From: an uncultured Hyphomicrobiaceae bacterium
Lineage (GTDB): Bacteria > Pseudomonadota > Alphaproteobacteria > Rhizobiales > Hyphomicrobiaceae
Length of the DNA: 64,000 nt
Assembly (NCBI GenBank): GCA_905480435.1
Contig: CAJQQK010000039.1
Location: 1 to 64,000 of the forward strand
Reading direction: 5' to 3'
The translations under genes were made by a program, and so were the position numbers. This document shows positions 1 through 8,354 of the stretch, piece by piece; position 1 is the stretch's first letter; each line of letters starts with the position of its first letter. Below the pieces are notes generated by a model. That model saw only the letters and a program-made list of their open reading frames with translations, was not told where the DNA came from and ran no database searches.

Positions 1-234
1 GCGGGCGCGCTATAGAGCGCGTCCTTGACCGCCGCCCGTCACATCGACGGGGAATGCTCTGCCAACAGGATTAAGCAGCAAACCGACCACCCAAAAACAC
101 CTGACCCACCCACTCAATTCGTCGAGGAGCCAATAAATCACAATTGACATGTAAGCTCAGCACTTGACTGAGAGCGTGTGGGCTCATTCAACCAATGGGT
201 CTGATATCATCGCTCAGAATCCTTTACTGACGAG
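1..234. other. non-coding leader with a GC-rich hairpin at its left edge
   Basis: No convincing gene is seen here. Bases 6-21 form a perfect hairpin, CGCGCT-ATAG-AGCGCG, which can be lengthened to bases 3-24 with one G-T pair. It has no following T-run, so it could close an upstream transcript only weakly. The rest is AT-richer and may carry the promoter of the CoA-transferase gene. Confidence 0.4.
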
Positions 235-1560
235 TTGCCCGGTTCCCCATTGTTCTGTTGTGAACATGCTGGGGCATCCCGCAGCCTGTTCATTCAGAAA
301 TTGGCCGTTGGCCAAAGGAGCATTGTCATAGCCCGCATTCTCGACGGCATTCGTGTGCTTGATCTTTCCCAATTTCTGGCCGGTCCCCATGCAACGCTAC
401 TTCTGGCCGGTCTTGGCCCCGAAGTGATCCGCATTGACAACCCCAAGAGCGGCAATGTCATGGCTGACGCACCGCTCTACTATGGCGCGCAAGGAGCGTC
501 TTTCGAAAAGCGCGATGATACGGACCTCGGCATCGCTTATTTGAAACGCCTTCGGGCTAAGAAGTCGATTACAATTGATCTGAAGTCAGAGGAGGGTCGC
601 GAGCTTTTCGTCGACCTTGTTCGGCAGTCCGATATTGTCGTTGAGAATTTTTCGGTAGGTGTCACCGAACGTCTGAAGATTGACTGGCCATCGCTGCAAT
701 CGATCAACCCTCGTTTGATTTACTGCTCGATCACGGGATATGGCGCAACTGGTCCGGATTCGACACGTCGTGGCTATGACGTCACGACTCAGGCGATGTC
801 CGGTCTGATGAGCATCACGGGCTTGCCGGGTGATGCACCGACAAAAGCCGGCTCGGCATTGGCCGATACGATATCAGCGGTTTTTGCTCTGTCGGGTATC
901 CTTGGCGCGCTCTATCACCGCGAGTTTTCTAAGGTCGGTCAATTCGTGGACATCTCGATGGTTGATGGCTTGTTCTCTCTAATTTTTGATGAGCCATTGG
1001 ACTGCTATGAGAGCCTTGGACTTAGTTTCCAGCAAGGGAACCGTGTCATGAGGTTCTCTCCGTTTGACACTTTTCCCACGCGTGACGGGTGGTTCGTCCT
1101 TGGTTGCGGTACTGATGCAATGTGGCGGGGCGTCTGCACCGTGATCGGCCGTGATGATCTGGCTCGGCATGCCGATTGGGGCCGGATGTCGTGGCGAGTG
1201 TCCAACAATGATCAAGTCTCCGACCTAATCCGTGCCTGGAGCATTGAGATTGAAACCAGTGAAGCGGTCGAGCGGTTCTCGGCAGCAGGTGCCGTGGCAA
1301 GCGCCGTTCATAGTATCGAAGACTTGCTACGTTGGCCGCATCTTAACGCCCGCGGCATGATTACCGTTGTCGAGCACCCGACACTCGGTCCGCTCGCCGG
1401 TTTGAAAGCTGCCGGGTTTCCGTTGAAATTCAGTGCGGCCGATACTGGATACGAAGGATCAGCAGCTTTGACGGGCAGTCATACCCGGGCAATCTTGAAA
1501 GACTTGCTCGGGCTTGATGAAAACCGGCTCGACGAATTGCAGACGAGTGGCATCATCTAA
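235..1560 (+). CDS. CaiB/BaiF family (type III) CoA-transferase
   Basis: Type III CoA-transferases move CoA between carboxylic acids, usually to activate a substrate for catabolism in the cytoplasm. Homology to the family begins near residue 35 (LDGIRVLDLSQFLAGPHATL) and runs to the end; the features VIRIDNP, KKSITIDLKS, DIVVENFSVG and SITGYGATGP are typical. The aspartate of RRGYDVTTQAMSG is the likely catalytic acid. About 407 residues of true homology fits the family. The start is unclear: the ORF opens at a TTG at 235, but no ATG or GTG lies near the domain start. A good AAAGGAG at 314-320 precedes only ATT/ATA codons. The gene stands alone on the + strand, ahead of a 440-base gap. Function class is secure; substrate unknown. 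Confidence 0.88.
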   Translation: MPGSPLFCCEHAGASRSLFIQKLAVGQRSIVIARILDGIRVLDLSQFLAGPHATLLLAGLGPEVIRIDNPKSGNVMADAPLYYGAQGASFEKRDDTDLGIAYLKRLRAKKSITIDLKSEEGRELFVDLVRQSDIVVENFSVGVTERLKIDWPSLQSINPRLIYCSITGYGATGPDSTRRGYDVTTQAMSGLMSITGLPGDAPTKAGSALADTISAVFALSGILGALYHREFSKVGQFVDISMVDGLFSLIFDEPLDCYESLGLSFQQGNRVMRFSPFDTFPTRDGWFVLGCGTDAMWRGVCTVIGRDDLARHADWGRMSWRVSNNDQVSDLIRAWSIEIETSEAVERFSAAGAVASAVHSIEDLLRWPHLNARGMITVVEHPTLGPLAGLKAAGFPLKFSAADTGYEGSAALTGSHTRAILKDLLGLDENRLDELQTSGII

Positions 1561-2000
1561 GCAATACTATCAACAAGACTGACGACGCGACGGACGTGGC
1601 TATTACTCCGCCAACGCCTTGTTCTTGTTTAGGGCCACTCGCGCCGATCAGCTGCTTGCGACGGAGTACCATGCTTATGGCAGCAACGCCTTTCGTGCGG
1701 CCATTGCACGGCTCAGACGAAAATTGAAACGAACCGGTTCGAGGGTCACCGAAAAGTCATTGATTTCTCGGCTGACAACGCCACATCTCCAACATCAGTG
1801 CTGCAGTGAACCTTCGTTATCGTCTCACAGTCGGTCACCTCTTCGGGAAAGTGATGATCATAAGCGAGACGGCCATTGTCGTATGATTGCGTTGGAAGTT
1901 GCTAGGGTTTCAATCTCTATCCGAGAAAAATGTCCGCCATTCAAATACAAAGTGGACATAAGGTGGGTGTGAGGTTGTCAGTCGCGAAGGGAGCCGTGTC
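1561..2000. other. 440-base intergenic stretch with a doubtful ORF
   Basis: The only open frame is TTG-started 1619-1972. It contains AFRAAIARLRRKLKR, which recalls the recognition-helix end of OmpR-type winged-helix domains, but the rest matches nothing I know. It could be the decayed tail of a regulator or chance. Base composition is AT-richer than the neighbouring genes. No terminator is seen after the CoA-transferase. Confidence 0.3.
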
Positions 2001-2567
2001 ATGCGTTCAGCGTCAGTAGCATTATGCTGGATCCTCAGTTTATTTATCTGGGTGACACTTGCCAATGCTGCAGTTTCGGCTGTCAAGGATCAGGCAGCAC
2101 TCAATAAACTGTTTGACCAATTGAAGCAGGCTGGCAATCCGACCGAGGCGGAGGCAGTGACAGAGCAGATTTGGCAACACTGGTTCAAGACGGAGAATGC
2201 AGAAGCGCGGCAACTGATGGATCGGGCACAGCTGGCGCGGAGGGCGGGTGCCTTTCAGGATGCCCTCGTGCTCCTCGACAATATTGTTCGACTGGCGCCC
2301 AATTATGCCGAAGGCTGGAACCAACGCGCGACGGTACTGTTCATGCTGGGACGCGATGCTGAATCAGTCGCAGACATACAAAAAACGCTGCGGCTGGAGC
2401 CCCGGCATTTCGGAGCTCTGTCTGGTCTAGGTTTCATTCATATTCGCAGTCAAAACTGGAAGGCTGCGATCGCATCTATCGAGCGAGCTTTGGAGGTGCA
2501 CCCATTCTTGCGTGCGGGGGCACTGATACCGAAGTTGAAAGAACAAACCAAAGGGCACCCCCTGTAA
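2001..2567 (+). CDS. exported TPR-repeat protein
   Basis: A 188-residue protein with an N-terminal signal peptide (hydrophobic WILSLFIWVTLANA, likely cleavage after about residue 24) followed by tetratricopeptide repeats. Two to three TPR units are visible from about residue 73, e.g. AQLARRAGAFQDALVLLDNI, and YAEGWNQRATVLFMLGRDAE. These small periplasmic TPR proteins are widespread in alphaproteobacteria and act as scaffolds with unknown partners. The ATG at 2001 is well supported by GAAGGGAG 10 bases upstream. It stands alone between two gaps of more than 300 bases, so the context does not suggest a job. Confidence 0.8.
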   Translation: MRSASVALCWILSLFIWVTLANAAVSAVKDQAALNKLFDQLKQAGNPTEAEAVTEQIWQHWFKTENAEARQLMDRAQLARRAGAFQDALVLLDNIVRLAPNYAEGWNQRATVLFMLGRDAESVADIQKTLRLEPRHFGALSGLGFIHIRSQNWKAAIASIERALEVHPFLRAGALIPKLKEQTKGHPL

Positions 2568-2880
2568 GCGATCACCGTTGGTCTGGGGTGAGTAGCGGTG
2601 GACAGATAGTCAGACGCGAAGAGTTTATCGCGACATCTTCTATTGCCGGCCAAACATGCCCAGGATGAATTGTTTGCCTTCGGTTCAACACCCGCTAAAG
2701 CACGTCGCGTTTTAAGGCGCATTGTGAATCCGGTCAAACGCGACATGCTATAAGCGCCTGTTCGCCAACAATTTGGTTGCAATGCGTGCTGCGAAAAGAC
2801 GGTCGTCAAGGTCGTTGGTCGATCGAGTGAAATCAACCAGCGCCAAGTAGTGATTGAAGACGTCATATAGGAGATTTTAA
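2568..2880. other. 313-base intergenic stretch with an inverted repeat
   Basis: No gene is supported here. A perfect 9-base inverted repeat, GTCGCGTTT ... AAACGCGAC (2704-2712 and 2736-2744) with a 23-base spacer, lies about 140 bases before msrA. It could be an operator or a hairpin. The msrA ribosome-binding site (TAGGAG at 2868) is at the right end. Confidence 0.4.
2704..2744. promoter_or_regulatory. 9-bp inverted repeat upstream of msrA
   Basis: GTCGCGTTT and AAACGCGAC are perfect reverse complements separated by 23 bases. The position upstream of msrA fits an operator or a structured 5' leader. There is no T-run after it, so it is not a classic terminator. Confidence 0.3.
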
Positions 2881-3378
2881 TTGAGGACTGACTACACGGA
2901 GAGGGTAGGTCTCGGTGGCGGCTGCCATTGGTGTACGGAAGCCGTATTCCAATCTCTGCATGGCGTATCGAATGTTGCACAAGGCTACGTACGTTCCGAG
3001 CCACCGCACGAGGACTGGTCCGAAGCTGTCGTCGTCACGTTTGATCCAAGCACAATCGAACTGGCGGTGTTGTTGGAAATCCATCTGAGAACACATTCGA
3101 GCATGTCCAATCACAAGATGCGAGGCAAGTATCGCAGTGCAATCTATACATTCAATGATGAGCAGAGGCTGCAGGCGGAGAATTCTCTCATGGCACTGCA
3201 ACCGGCATTCGAGAAGCCGCTGGTGACACTTGTTTTGACCCATTGTGCTTTTCGACGCTCCGATGAGCGGTTTCAAGATTACTATTTGAAGGATCCAGAC
3301 CGTCCGTTCTGTCGAAGCTACATCGATCCAAAGCTGCGATTGTTGCGCGAACGCTTTGCAGAGCGGGTTCAGACATAA
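2881..3378 (+). CDS. msrA: peptide-methionine (S)-S-oxide reductase MsrA
   Basis: MsrA repairs oxidised methionine (S-sulfoxide epimer) in proteins using thioredoxin. The signature GGGCHWCTEAVF carries the catalytic cysteine at residue 15; the usual motif is GCFWG/GCFWC, so His replaces Phe. GVSNVAQGYV, MRGKYRSAIYTFNDEQ and the C-terminal CRSYIDPKL also match the family. At 165 residues it is slightly short but complete. The start is a TTG at 2881, seven bases after TAGGAG; no ATG is possible before the catalytic motif. It stands alone, 122 bases before a flavoprotein gene. Confidence 0.88.
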   Translation: MRTDYTERVGLGGGCHWCTEAVFQSLHGVSNVAQGYVRSEPPHEDWSEAVVVTFDPSTIELAVLLEIHLRTHSSMSNHKMRGKYRSAIYTFNDEQRLQAENSLMALQPAFEKPLVTLVLTHCAFRRSDERFQDYYLKDPDRPFCRSYIDPKLRLLRERFAERVQT

Positions 3379-3500
3379 GGCTAGCCGCGTGCAGGTAAAC
3401 CTAGAATTCACCGACGTGCTCATTGGGCGCCAATGTCTCAGTTTGCCTTGCTGCTGACAGTGTGAGCGCTCTAAGTTCCTCCGCAAGGAGGAGCATATGC

Positions 3501-4913
3501 ATGAATGATACGGTTTCAGATGTTGTCATTATTGGTGGCGGCCTTGCTGGCTTGGTGGCAGGCGCACGAGCCAGTGAGCTCGGCCTTGCCGTTACCGTTC
3601 TTGAGCGCGGCACGGATCACAACTATCCCTGCAACACGCGTTGGTCTGGCGGTGTCATTCACATCGCCTACACTGACATAACGTCGTCGCCGGAGATCCT
3701 GCGCAGTGCCATTCAGCGTGATACGCACAGCAAGGCCGAAGCATCGCAAATCCATGCCGTTTCAGCCAATGGTGCCCGCTTTATCGATTGGCTGCGTGGG
3801 CAGGGCTCTACCTTCGTGCGAACCGAAGTCGATTGGCAGCAACTGATTCTTGAACCAATGCGTGACCTGCGCGCCGGCCTCGATTGGGAGAACCGTGGAC
3901 CCGACCAGCTGTTGGCGCGGTTGACAGCTACAATCAAGCGCAATGGTGGCGAGGTCGTGCTCGGTGCGCGCGGACGATCGCTGGTCATGAAGGGCGATCG
4001 CTGTACAGGCGTGGAAGCAACTGTGAACGGCGCGCAACGCACGTTTCTGGCAAATGCCGTCGTGCTTGCTGATGGTGGTTTCCAAGGCAATCTGGAGCGG
4101 CTCGCCAAGCACGTCACGTCGCGATCGGACAGCATCAAGCAGCGCGGCGCGGCCACTGGCATTGGCGACGGGCTGACAATGGCTGAGGCTGTTGGCGCCA
4201 GTGTCACCGATCTCGACAAGTTTTATGGCCACCTGCTAAGCCGTGATGCCTTCGGCAACGACAACGTCTGGCCCTATCCCGAAGTCGATGCAATGGCTTG
4301 TGCCGGTATTCTGGTGGACAGTAACGGGTACCGTTTCACAGACGAGGGATTGGGCGGTATCGCAGCGGCCAATGCCCTATCGCGATCCGATGATCCGCTC
4401 GGCGCAACAGCTATTTTTGACGCCGCGATATGGAATGGTCCGGGTCGGTCAGCGCGCATTCCAGCGAACCCAACGCTGGTAGATGCAGGCGGCACAGTGC
4501 TCACCGCAGACAGTATCGAGGAACTTGCCTTGCTAGCGGAGTTGCCACCATCAGGGCTCGTCGCCAGTGTTGCGTCATACAATCGAGCGCTTGAAATTGA
4601 TGCACTTACGAAACTATCTCCGGAGAGAACGGATCCAAAGCACGTTGCCATGCCAATTGCCTCCCCGCCGTTCCACGCAATCCCCGTTTGCGCCGGGATT
4701 ACTTACACGATGGGCGGCATTCACATTGATGGCAATTCACGGGTATTGCGGTCAAACGCAAGCGCCATTGAAGGACTATATGCAGCTGGTGCGAGCACCG
4801 GCGGCCTAGAAGGCGGCGGCAACGTCGCCTACATTGGCGGACTTGCCAAAGCCGGCATTCAAGGCCTCATCGCAGCGGAGACGATCGCACGCAGCCGCGG
4901 CGTCTCTGTTTAA
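3501..4913 (+). CDS. FAD-binding fumarate reductase/succinate dehydrogenase-type flavoprotein
   Basis: A 470-residue member of the FAD_binding_2 family, which includes TcuA, 3-ketosteroid dehydrogenase and flavocytochrome c-type reductases. The ADP-binding fold is at the N terminus (VVIIGGGLAGLVAGARASE), followed by LERGTDHNYPCNTRWSGG, where the family often binds FAD. The C terminus has the expected GGIHIDGNSRVL and GLYAAGASTGGLEGGGNVAYIGGL. The ORF track begins 26 codons early; ATG 3501 has AAGGAGGAG eight bases upstream. The enolase-superfamily gene follows after 27 to 48 bases, so the two probably form a small catabolic operon. It probably oxidises or reduces a C-C bond next to a carboxylate or ketone. 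Substrate unknown. Confidence 0.83.
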   Translation: MNDTVSDVVIIGGGLAGLVAGARASELGLAVTVLERGTDHNYPCNTRWSGGVIHIAYTDITSSPEILRSAIQRDTHSKAEASQIHAVSANGARFIDWLRGQGSTFVRTEVDWQQLILEPMRDLRAGLDWENRGPDQLLARLTATIKRNGGEVVLGARGRSLVMKGDRCTGVEATVNGAQRTFLANAVVLADGGFQGNLERLAKHVTSRSDSIKQRGAATGIGDGLTMAEAVGASVTDLDKFYGHLLSRDAFGNDNVWPYPEVDAMACAGILVDSNGYRFTDEGLGGIAAANALSRSDDPLGATAIFDAAIWNGPGRSARIPANPTLVDAGGTVLTADSIEELALLAELPPSGLVASVASYNRALEIDALTKLSPERTDPKHVAMPIASPPFHAIPVCAGITYTMGGIHIDGNSRVLRSNASAIEGLYAAGASTGGLEGGGNVAYIGGLAKAGIQGLIAAETIARSRGVSV

Positions 4914-4961
4914 CACCGTCGTCACCACTGATGTTTCGCTATGAAGAAGGAATTGCAGGTT

Positions 4962-6059
4962 ATGAAAATTCAGCGCGTCATGACGCAGATCGTCGAGCTA
5001 CCGGCGAACGAACCACTTGCTGATGGCCCAATGATTAGCGGCGCGACGCGGCTGTTTGTGCTCGTCAAGATTGCGACAAGTGACGACGTCGAAGGGATTG
5101 GCGTGACGTTCTTCGGCGGCGGCATGACAAAGGCTTTGAAGCAGGCGGCAGATGATCTCGGCGAATTGATCATCGGGGAAGACCCAGCGCAACCGGAGAG
5201 GATCGTTGGGAAGCTGCGGGCGGCGTGCGGCATGTCAGGCCCTGGCGGCGTCTTCACATTGGCATTGTCAGCGATCGATATGGCACTTTGGGATATCCGG
5301 GCGAAGTCGCTGTCGGTCTCCGTGTCACGACTTCTCGGTGGGCACCGTGATCGCGTCCCAGCTTACGCAAGCGGCGCACTGATGCGCCATTTCACATTGG
5401 AGCAGGTTGAGAAGTCAGCCGGCCTGCTCGTTGAACGTGGTTGGAAGGCGATGAAGACACAGCTCGCACTACCGGGGCACACAACACCAGATATTGAGGT
5501 GAATCGTATCCGCGTGCTGCGTGAAGCAATTGGCCCGGACATCCAACTGATGTGCGATATCAACCAGGGATGGGACACTTACCAAGCGATCGACATTGGC
5601 TCGCGCATCGAACCTTTTCATCTTCATTGGCTAGAAGACGTCACACAGGCCGAGGACTATCAAGGCCTCGCTCGGGTCACAGCCGCACTCAAAACACCAA
5701 TTGCCGGTGGCGAGTATGTATGGGGCATCGAACCGTTCCGGCAGATGTTGGAAGCGCGCTCTGTCGATTTTGCGATGATAGATCTTGTGCGGGTCGGTGG
5801 CATCACGCAATGGTTGAAGGTTGCCGGAATGGCAGAGGCGTTCAACGTGCCGGTCGTCAGTCACTTGATCCCCGAAGTGCACATTCATTTAATCGCCGCC
5901 ATTCCGAATGGCGAAATCGTCGAGTACATGCCGTGGGTCCGTGACCTTTTTGATGATCCCCCGATACCGACAGATGGCATGATGGACGTTCCGGTAGGCG
6001 CGGGGCTTGGGCTGTCGTTCACGCGTGCGATTGATGGTGACTTCAAAGTCAATCAGTAA
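4962..6059 (+). CDS. mandelate racemase/muconate lactonizing (enolase superfamily) enzyme
   Basis: Enolase-superfamily enzymes abstract the proton alpha to a carboxylate using a Mg-bound enediolate. Counting from the upstream ATG at 4941, the acid-base lysine is K172 (KAMKTQ) and the metal ligands are D206 (CDINQGW), E232 (WLEDVT) and E258 (GGEYVWG). H308 (VVSHLI) sits where the second acid-base residue of the mandelate racemase subgroup is found. All are present, so it should be active as a dehydratase or epimerase on a sugar acid or related hydroxy acid. ATG 4962 is preferred because AAGAAGGA lies about ten bases upstream; ATG 4941 is possible. It follows the flavoprotein directly. Substrate unknown. 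Confidence 0.88.
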   Translation: MKIQRVMTQIVELPANEPLADGPMISGATRLFVLVKIATSDDVEGIGVTFFGGGMTKALKQAADDLGELIIGEDPAQPERIVGKLRAACGMSGPGGVFTLALSAIDMALWDIRAKSLSVSVSRLLGGHRDRVPAYASGALMRHFTLEQVEKSAGLLVERGWKAMKTQLALPGHTTPDIEVNRIRVLREAIGPDIQLMCDINQGWDTYQAIDIGSRIEPFHLHWLEDVTQAEDYQGLARVTAALKTPIAGGEYVWGIEPFRQMLEARSVDFAMIDLVRVGGITQWLKVAGMAEAFNVPVVSHLIPEVHIHLIAAIPNGEIVEYMPWVRDLFDDPPIPTDGMMDVPVGAGLGLSFTRAIDGDFKVNQ

Positions 6060-6405
6060 AGGATCTCGCACTTAAATAGCGCGGAGCCCGACAATCACCG
6101 AAGCCGCCGTGGGAATGGACCAGACAGACAGTTTGCCGGCTCTATTCGTCTCAGAAGTGGCCAGTAACAAGGCTCAGAAACATGCGTTGGAGACTGGCTA
6201 TCCAGTCGCGACACGCCAACAATCAGAATTAATCTACTCGATCTGAGTTGCTCTCAATTCAGTCAAAAACCGTTGTGAACAGATGCATCATCGGACTTCC
6301 GGTTGCACCTCAACTTCGTGCATCATCTGCTCAAGCTGATTTTCCGAGTCACCCCAACAACAGGCGACATTGCCCACCGCTGGACTCTGCTCTCATTGAG
6401 ATCGC
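6060..6405. other. 346-base convergent intergenic stretch
   Basis: The gap lies between a rightward enolase-superfamily gene and a leftward hydrolase. The ORF at 6248-6514 has no recognisable motif and overlaps the hydrolase end, so it is treated as spurious. No clear rho-independent terminator is visible for either side. Confidence 0.4.
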
Positions 6406-7074
6406 TCAATCTTCGTTTATTCGGTTAGACAAGCCTTTCAGATCTGTCAGCGTTTGGTCGAGACTGCGGGTCTCCCCAATCCCAACCGATATCATTTCCA
6501 ATGCCGGTTCATGAAGGTGTGGCAGTGTTGTTCCGGTCGCTTCTTTAACGACAATTGGCTTGTAATCTCGGAAGCTGGCGTCGACGGCTGTCGCCTTCAC
6601 GCACTGATTGGTCAATACACCGCAAATGAGAACGGTTTCAGCCTTCAGTCCTCGTAAAATGATATCAAGGTTCGTCGCAAAAAAGCCACTCAAACGGCTC
6701 TTCTCCACGTACCAATCGTCGGGCCGCGCATCCATTTCGGCGTGAAGTTCGTAGCCCCATGTATCCTTGCGCAAACCGCCTTCCTTTAGGAAGTCCCGGA
6801 GCGTAGCGAACACACCTGCATCGGTTGCGTCGCGGAAGCCGTGCTGTGTCCAGATAACGGGCACTTCTTGCTGCCGCGCCGCTTCGATCAGCGCCTGCGT
6901 CGGTTTAATCGCATTGCACATATGTTCGATATCAACGCCGGAACGAGAATACCATCCTTCTCGGCTCAGAAAATCGTTTTGCATGTCAATCACAACCAAT
7001 GCCGTGCGCCTAGGCGCCAGTCGCCATGTGGTGAGGGTGTAAGGCGTCGTGCTGCAATCACGCTGCTGGGCCAT
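6406..7074 (-). CDS. isochorismatase-family cysteine hydrolase (RutB-like)
   Basis: A 222-residue cysteine hydrolase. The catalytic triad is visible: D30 (ALVVIDMQNDF), K125 (YVEKSRLSGFF) and C158 (GVLTNQCVKAT). The family cleaves amide or ureido groups. The stretches DTWGYEL and SRLSGFFATNLDIILRG resemble ureidoacrylate amidohydrolase RutB more than true isochorismatases. It is the last gene of a four-gene leftward operon with an alpha/beta hydrolase, a deaminase and a cupin, a set that suggests breakdown of a nitrogen heterocycle. ATG 7074 has a GGAGAG upstream. Catalytic class is sure; the ureidoacrylate-like substrate is inferred. Confidence 0.87.
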   Translation of the reverse strand: MAQQRDCSTTPYTLTTWRLAPRRTALVVIDMQNDFLSREGWYSRSGVDIEHMCNAIKPTQALIEAARQQEVPVIWTQHGFRDATDAGVFATLRDFLKEGGLRKDTWGYELHAEMDARPDDWYVEKSRLSGFFATNLDIILRGLKAETVLICGVLTNQCVKATAVDASFRDYKPIVVKEATGTTLPHLHEPALEMISVGIGETRSLDQTLTDLKGLSNRINED

Positions 7075-7167
7075 GCTGCCAAACTCTCCGTTCGCATAAC
7101 AAAGCAGCAGAATAACCTATTCGCGCCGCCAATTGAACCTCGACAAGCACATGGTGCGGTGCGTGCT

Positions 7168-7503
7168 TTAGCGCGCCAGATCCATGTCCGCTTCAGTGGT
7201 CTCAGCAGTGGCGTCAAACCGCCGTTCGTAAATTGGTCTGGCGCCTGTTGTCGGACCCGGATACTGGACAAACAACATCGTGCAGCCGCGCTCTGTAAAC
7301 ATTTCCTGCTCTTCATGCGGGTCTGCGTGATACACGATGTCGCCTTTGCGCAATCGGCGATCGCCCAGCTGACACTCGCCATCCAGTATATACCAGACCT
7401 GCGCGAACTCGTGACTATGGCGCGGGAAACCAGTGCCAGCCGGATAATGGATCGTGCCCGTGTTCGGCGCCGTTGGATCATCGTCGGTCGGATGCATTAC
7501 CAT
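7168..7503 (-). CDS. cupin-domain protein with a blocked N-terminal extension
   Basis: A small single-cupin protein. GTGFPRHSHEFAQVWYILDGE carries the metal-binding His-X-His motif, and KGDIVYHADPHEE supplies the second motif. The annotated start is ATG 7503, but no ribosome-binding site precedes it. Upstream in the same frame the sequence reads RPDEHPGQIGRFGNETR, which looks like real protein. An ATG at 7626 with an AAGGA site would be the natural start, but codon 4 is TAA (7615-7617). The gene is therefore either shortened to 111 residues, mutated, or miscalled. It sits 47 bases after the deaminase gene in the same operon. Cupins in such operons may be enzymes or sensors; the role is unknown. 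Confidence 0.75.
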   Translation of the reverse strand: MVMHPTDDDPTAPNTGTIHYPAGTGFPRHSHEFAQVWYILDGECQLGDRRLRKGDIVYHADPHEEQEMFTERGCTMLFVQYPGPTTGARPIYERRFDATAETTEADMDLAR

Positions 7504-7672
7504 GCGTGTTTCGTTGCCAAATCGGCCGATTTGCCCCGGATGTTCATCGGGTCGCGCAACTCGACAGCCCGTCTGGTTGTCGAGTGTTTGAGCGAGGTTC
7601 GTGCCTTTATCTTTTTACTTGGTCATCTTTATCTTCCTTGCACCTAGTTGTTCTGGGGAGACGGGGCTGCGA

Positions 7673-8176
7673 TCAATCACCAAAGCGTTTGGCATAATCA
7701 TTGAATATTTCGTGAGCTTCATTTGCCAGCAATTGCTCCGCCGGCATCTGGCGTTCTTTGAGCTCCGTACCAACTTGATGTCGAAGATCATCGTTGCTCA
7801 TGCGGCGCTTCCATTTGGCATCGACATCGGCGAGCTTGGCGAAAAATGCTGCAGACTCCGACGAACCACTCGCAAAGTAAAGACGCGCGATGCCCGTGAC
7901 ATGCATCGTTGCGACGCACATCGAACAAGGTTCCGCCGTCGTGTAAAGATCGCAGCCGCTAAGATCGGTCGTCGCGAGCCGGCGGCACGCATCGCGAATG
8001 GCCTCAACCTCGCCATGCGACGTTGGATCGTGAAGCGTGACAGCCTTATTGAGGCCTTCGCCAACGATGTCGTCCCCCCTAACAACAACGGCGCCGTATG
8101 GAAGCGCGCCCGGAATATCAAGGCTCTCGCGAGCGATCTCCAATGCACGCCGCATGAATTTTTCTTGTTTGGCCAT
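7673..8176 (-). CDS. cytidine/deoxycytidylate-type zinc deaminase
   Basis: A 167-residue member of the cytosine/guanine/tRNA-adenosine deaminase superfamily. The zinc site is H54 with the proton-shuttling E56 (SHGEVEAI; usually HAE, here HGE) and C84/C87 (TAEPCSMCVAT). The size and absence of a tRNA-binding extension point to a free nucleobase or heterocycle deaminase rather than TadA. It lies in the leftward operon with an alpha/beta hydrolase upstream and cupin and RutB-like hydrolase genes downstream. A plausible role is removing an amino group from a heterocycle before ring opening; this is inferred from context. Confidence 0.87.
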   Translation of the reverse strand: MAKQEKFMRRALEIARESLDIPGALPYGAVVVRGDDIVGEGLNKAVTLHDPTSHGEVEAIRDACRRLATTDLSGCDLYTTAEPCSMCVATMHVTGIARLYFASGSSESAAFFAKLADVDAKWKRRMSNDDLRHQVGTELKERQMPAEQLLANEAHEIFNDYAKRFGD

Positions 8177-8354
8177 GAACTCTCAATCTGCTTAAAACAA
8201 TTTTCCCGATAACATTTAGCCCCTTAGTTTACAGCTCAGCAACCAACCACGGTCCTGACGCACCTTTGAGCCTGAGGCTAAGTACAGAGGCTGCAACACA
8301 TTCGCGCAAACCGTCGGGCGTTCCAGATAGTGATTGGAACTGTCAGAGCTTCCC

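Noticed and set aside
3-24. Hairpin as terminator of an upstream gene
   Set aside because: No T-tract follows and the upstream gene is outside the window.
1619-1972. 117-residue ORF with a winged-helix-like segment
   Set aside because: TTG start without ribosome site, no complete domain; only a short ARLRRKLKR match that could be chance.
2863-3486. 207-residue minus-strand ORF over msrA
   Set aside because: It is the antisense shadow of msrA and the start of the flavoprotein; no motif.
6841-7647. 268-residue + strand ORF
   Set aside because: Lies antisense to the isochorismatase and cupin genes, which carry clear catalytic motifs.
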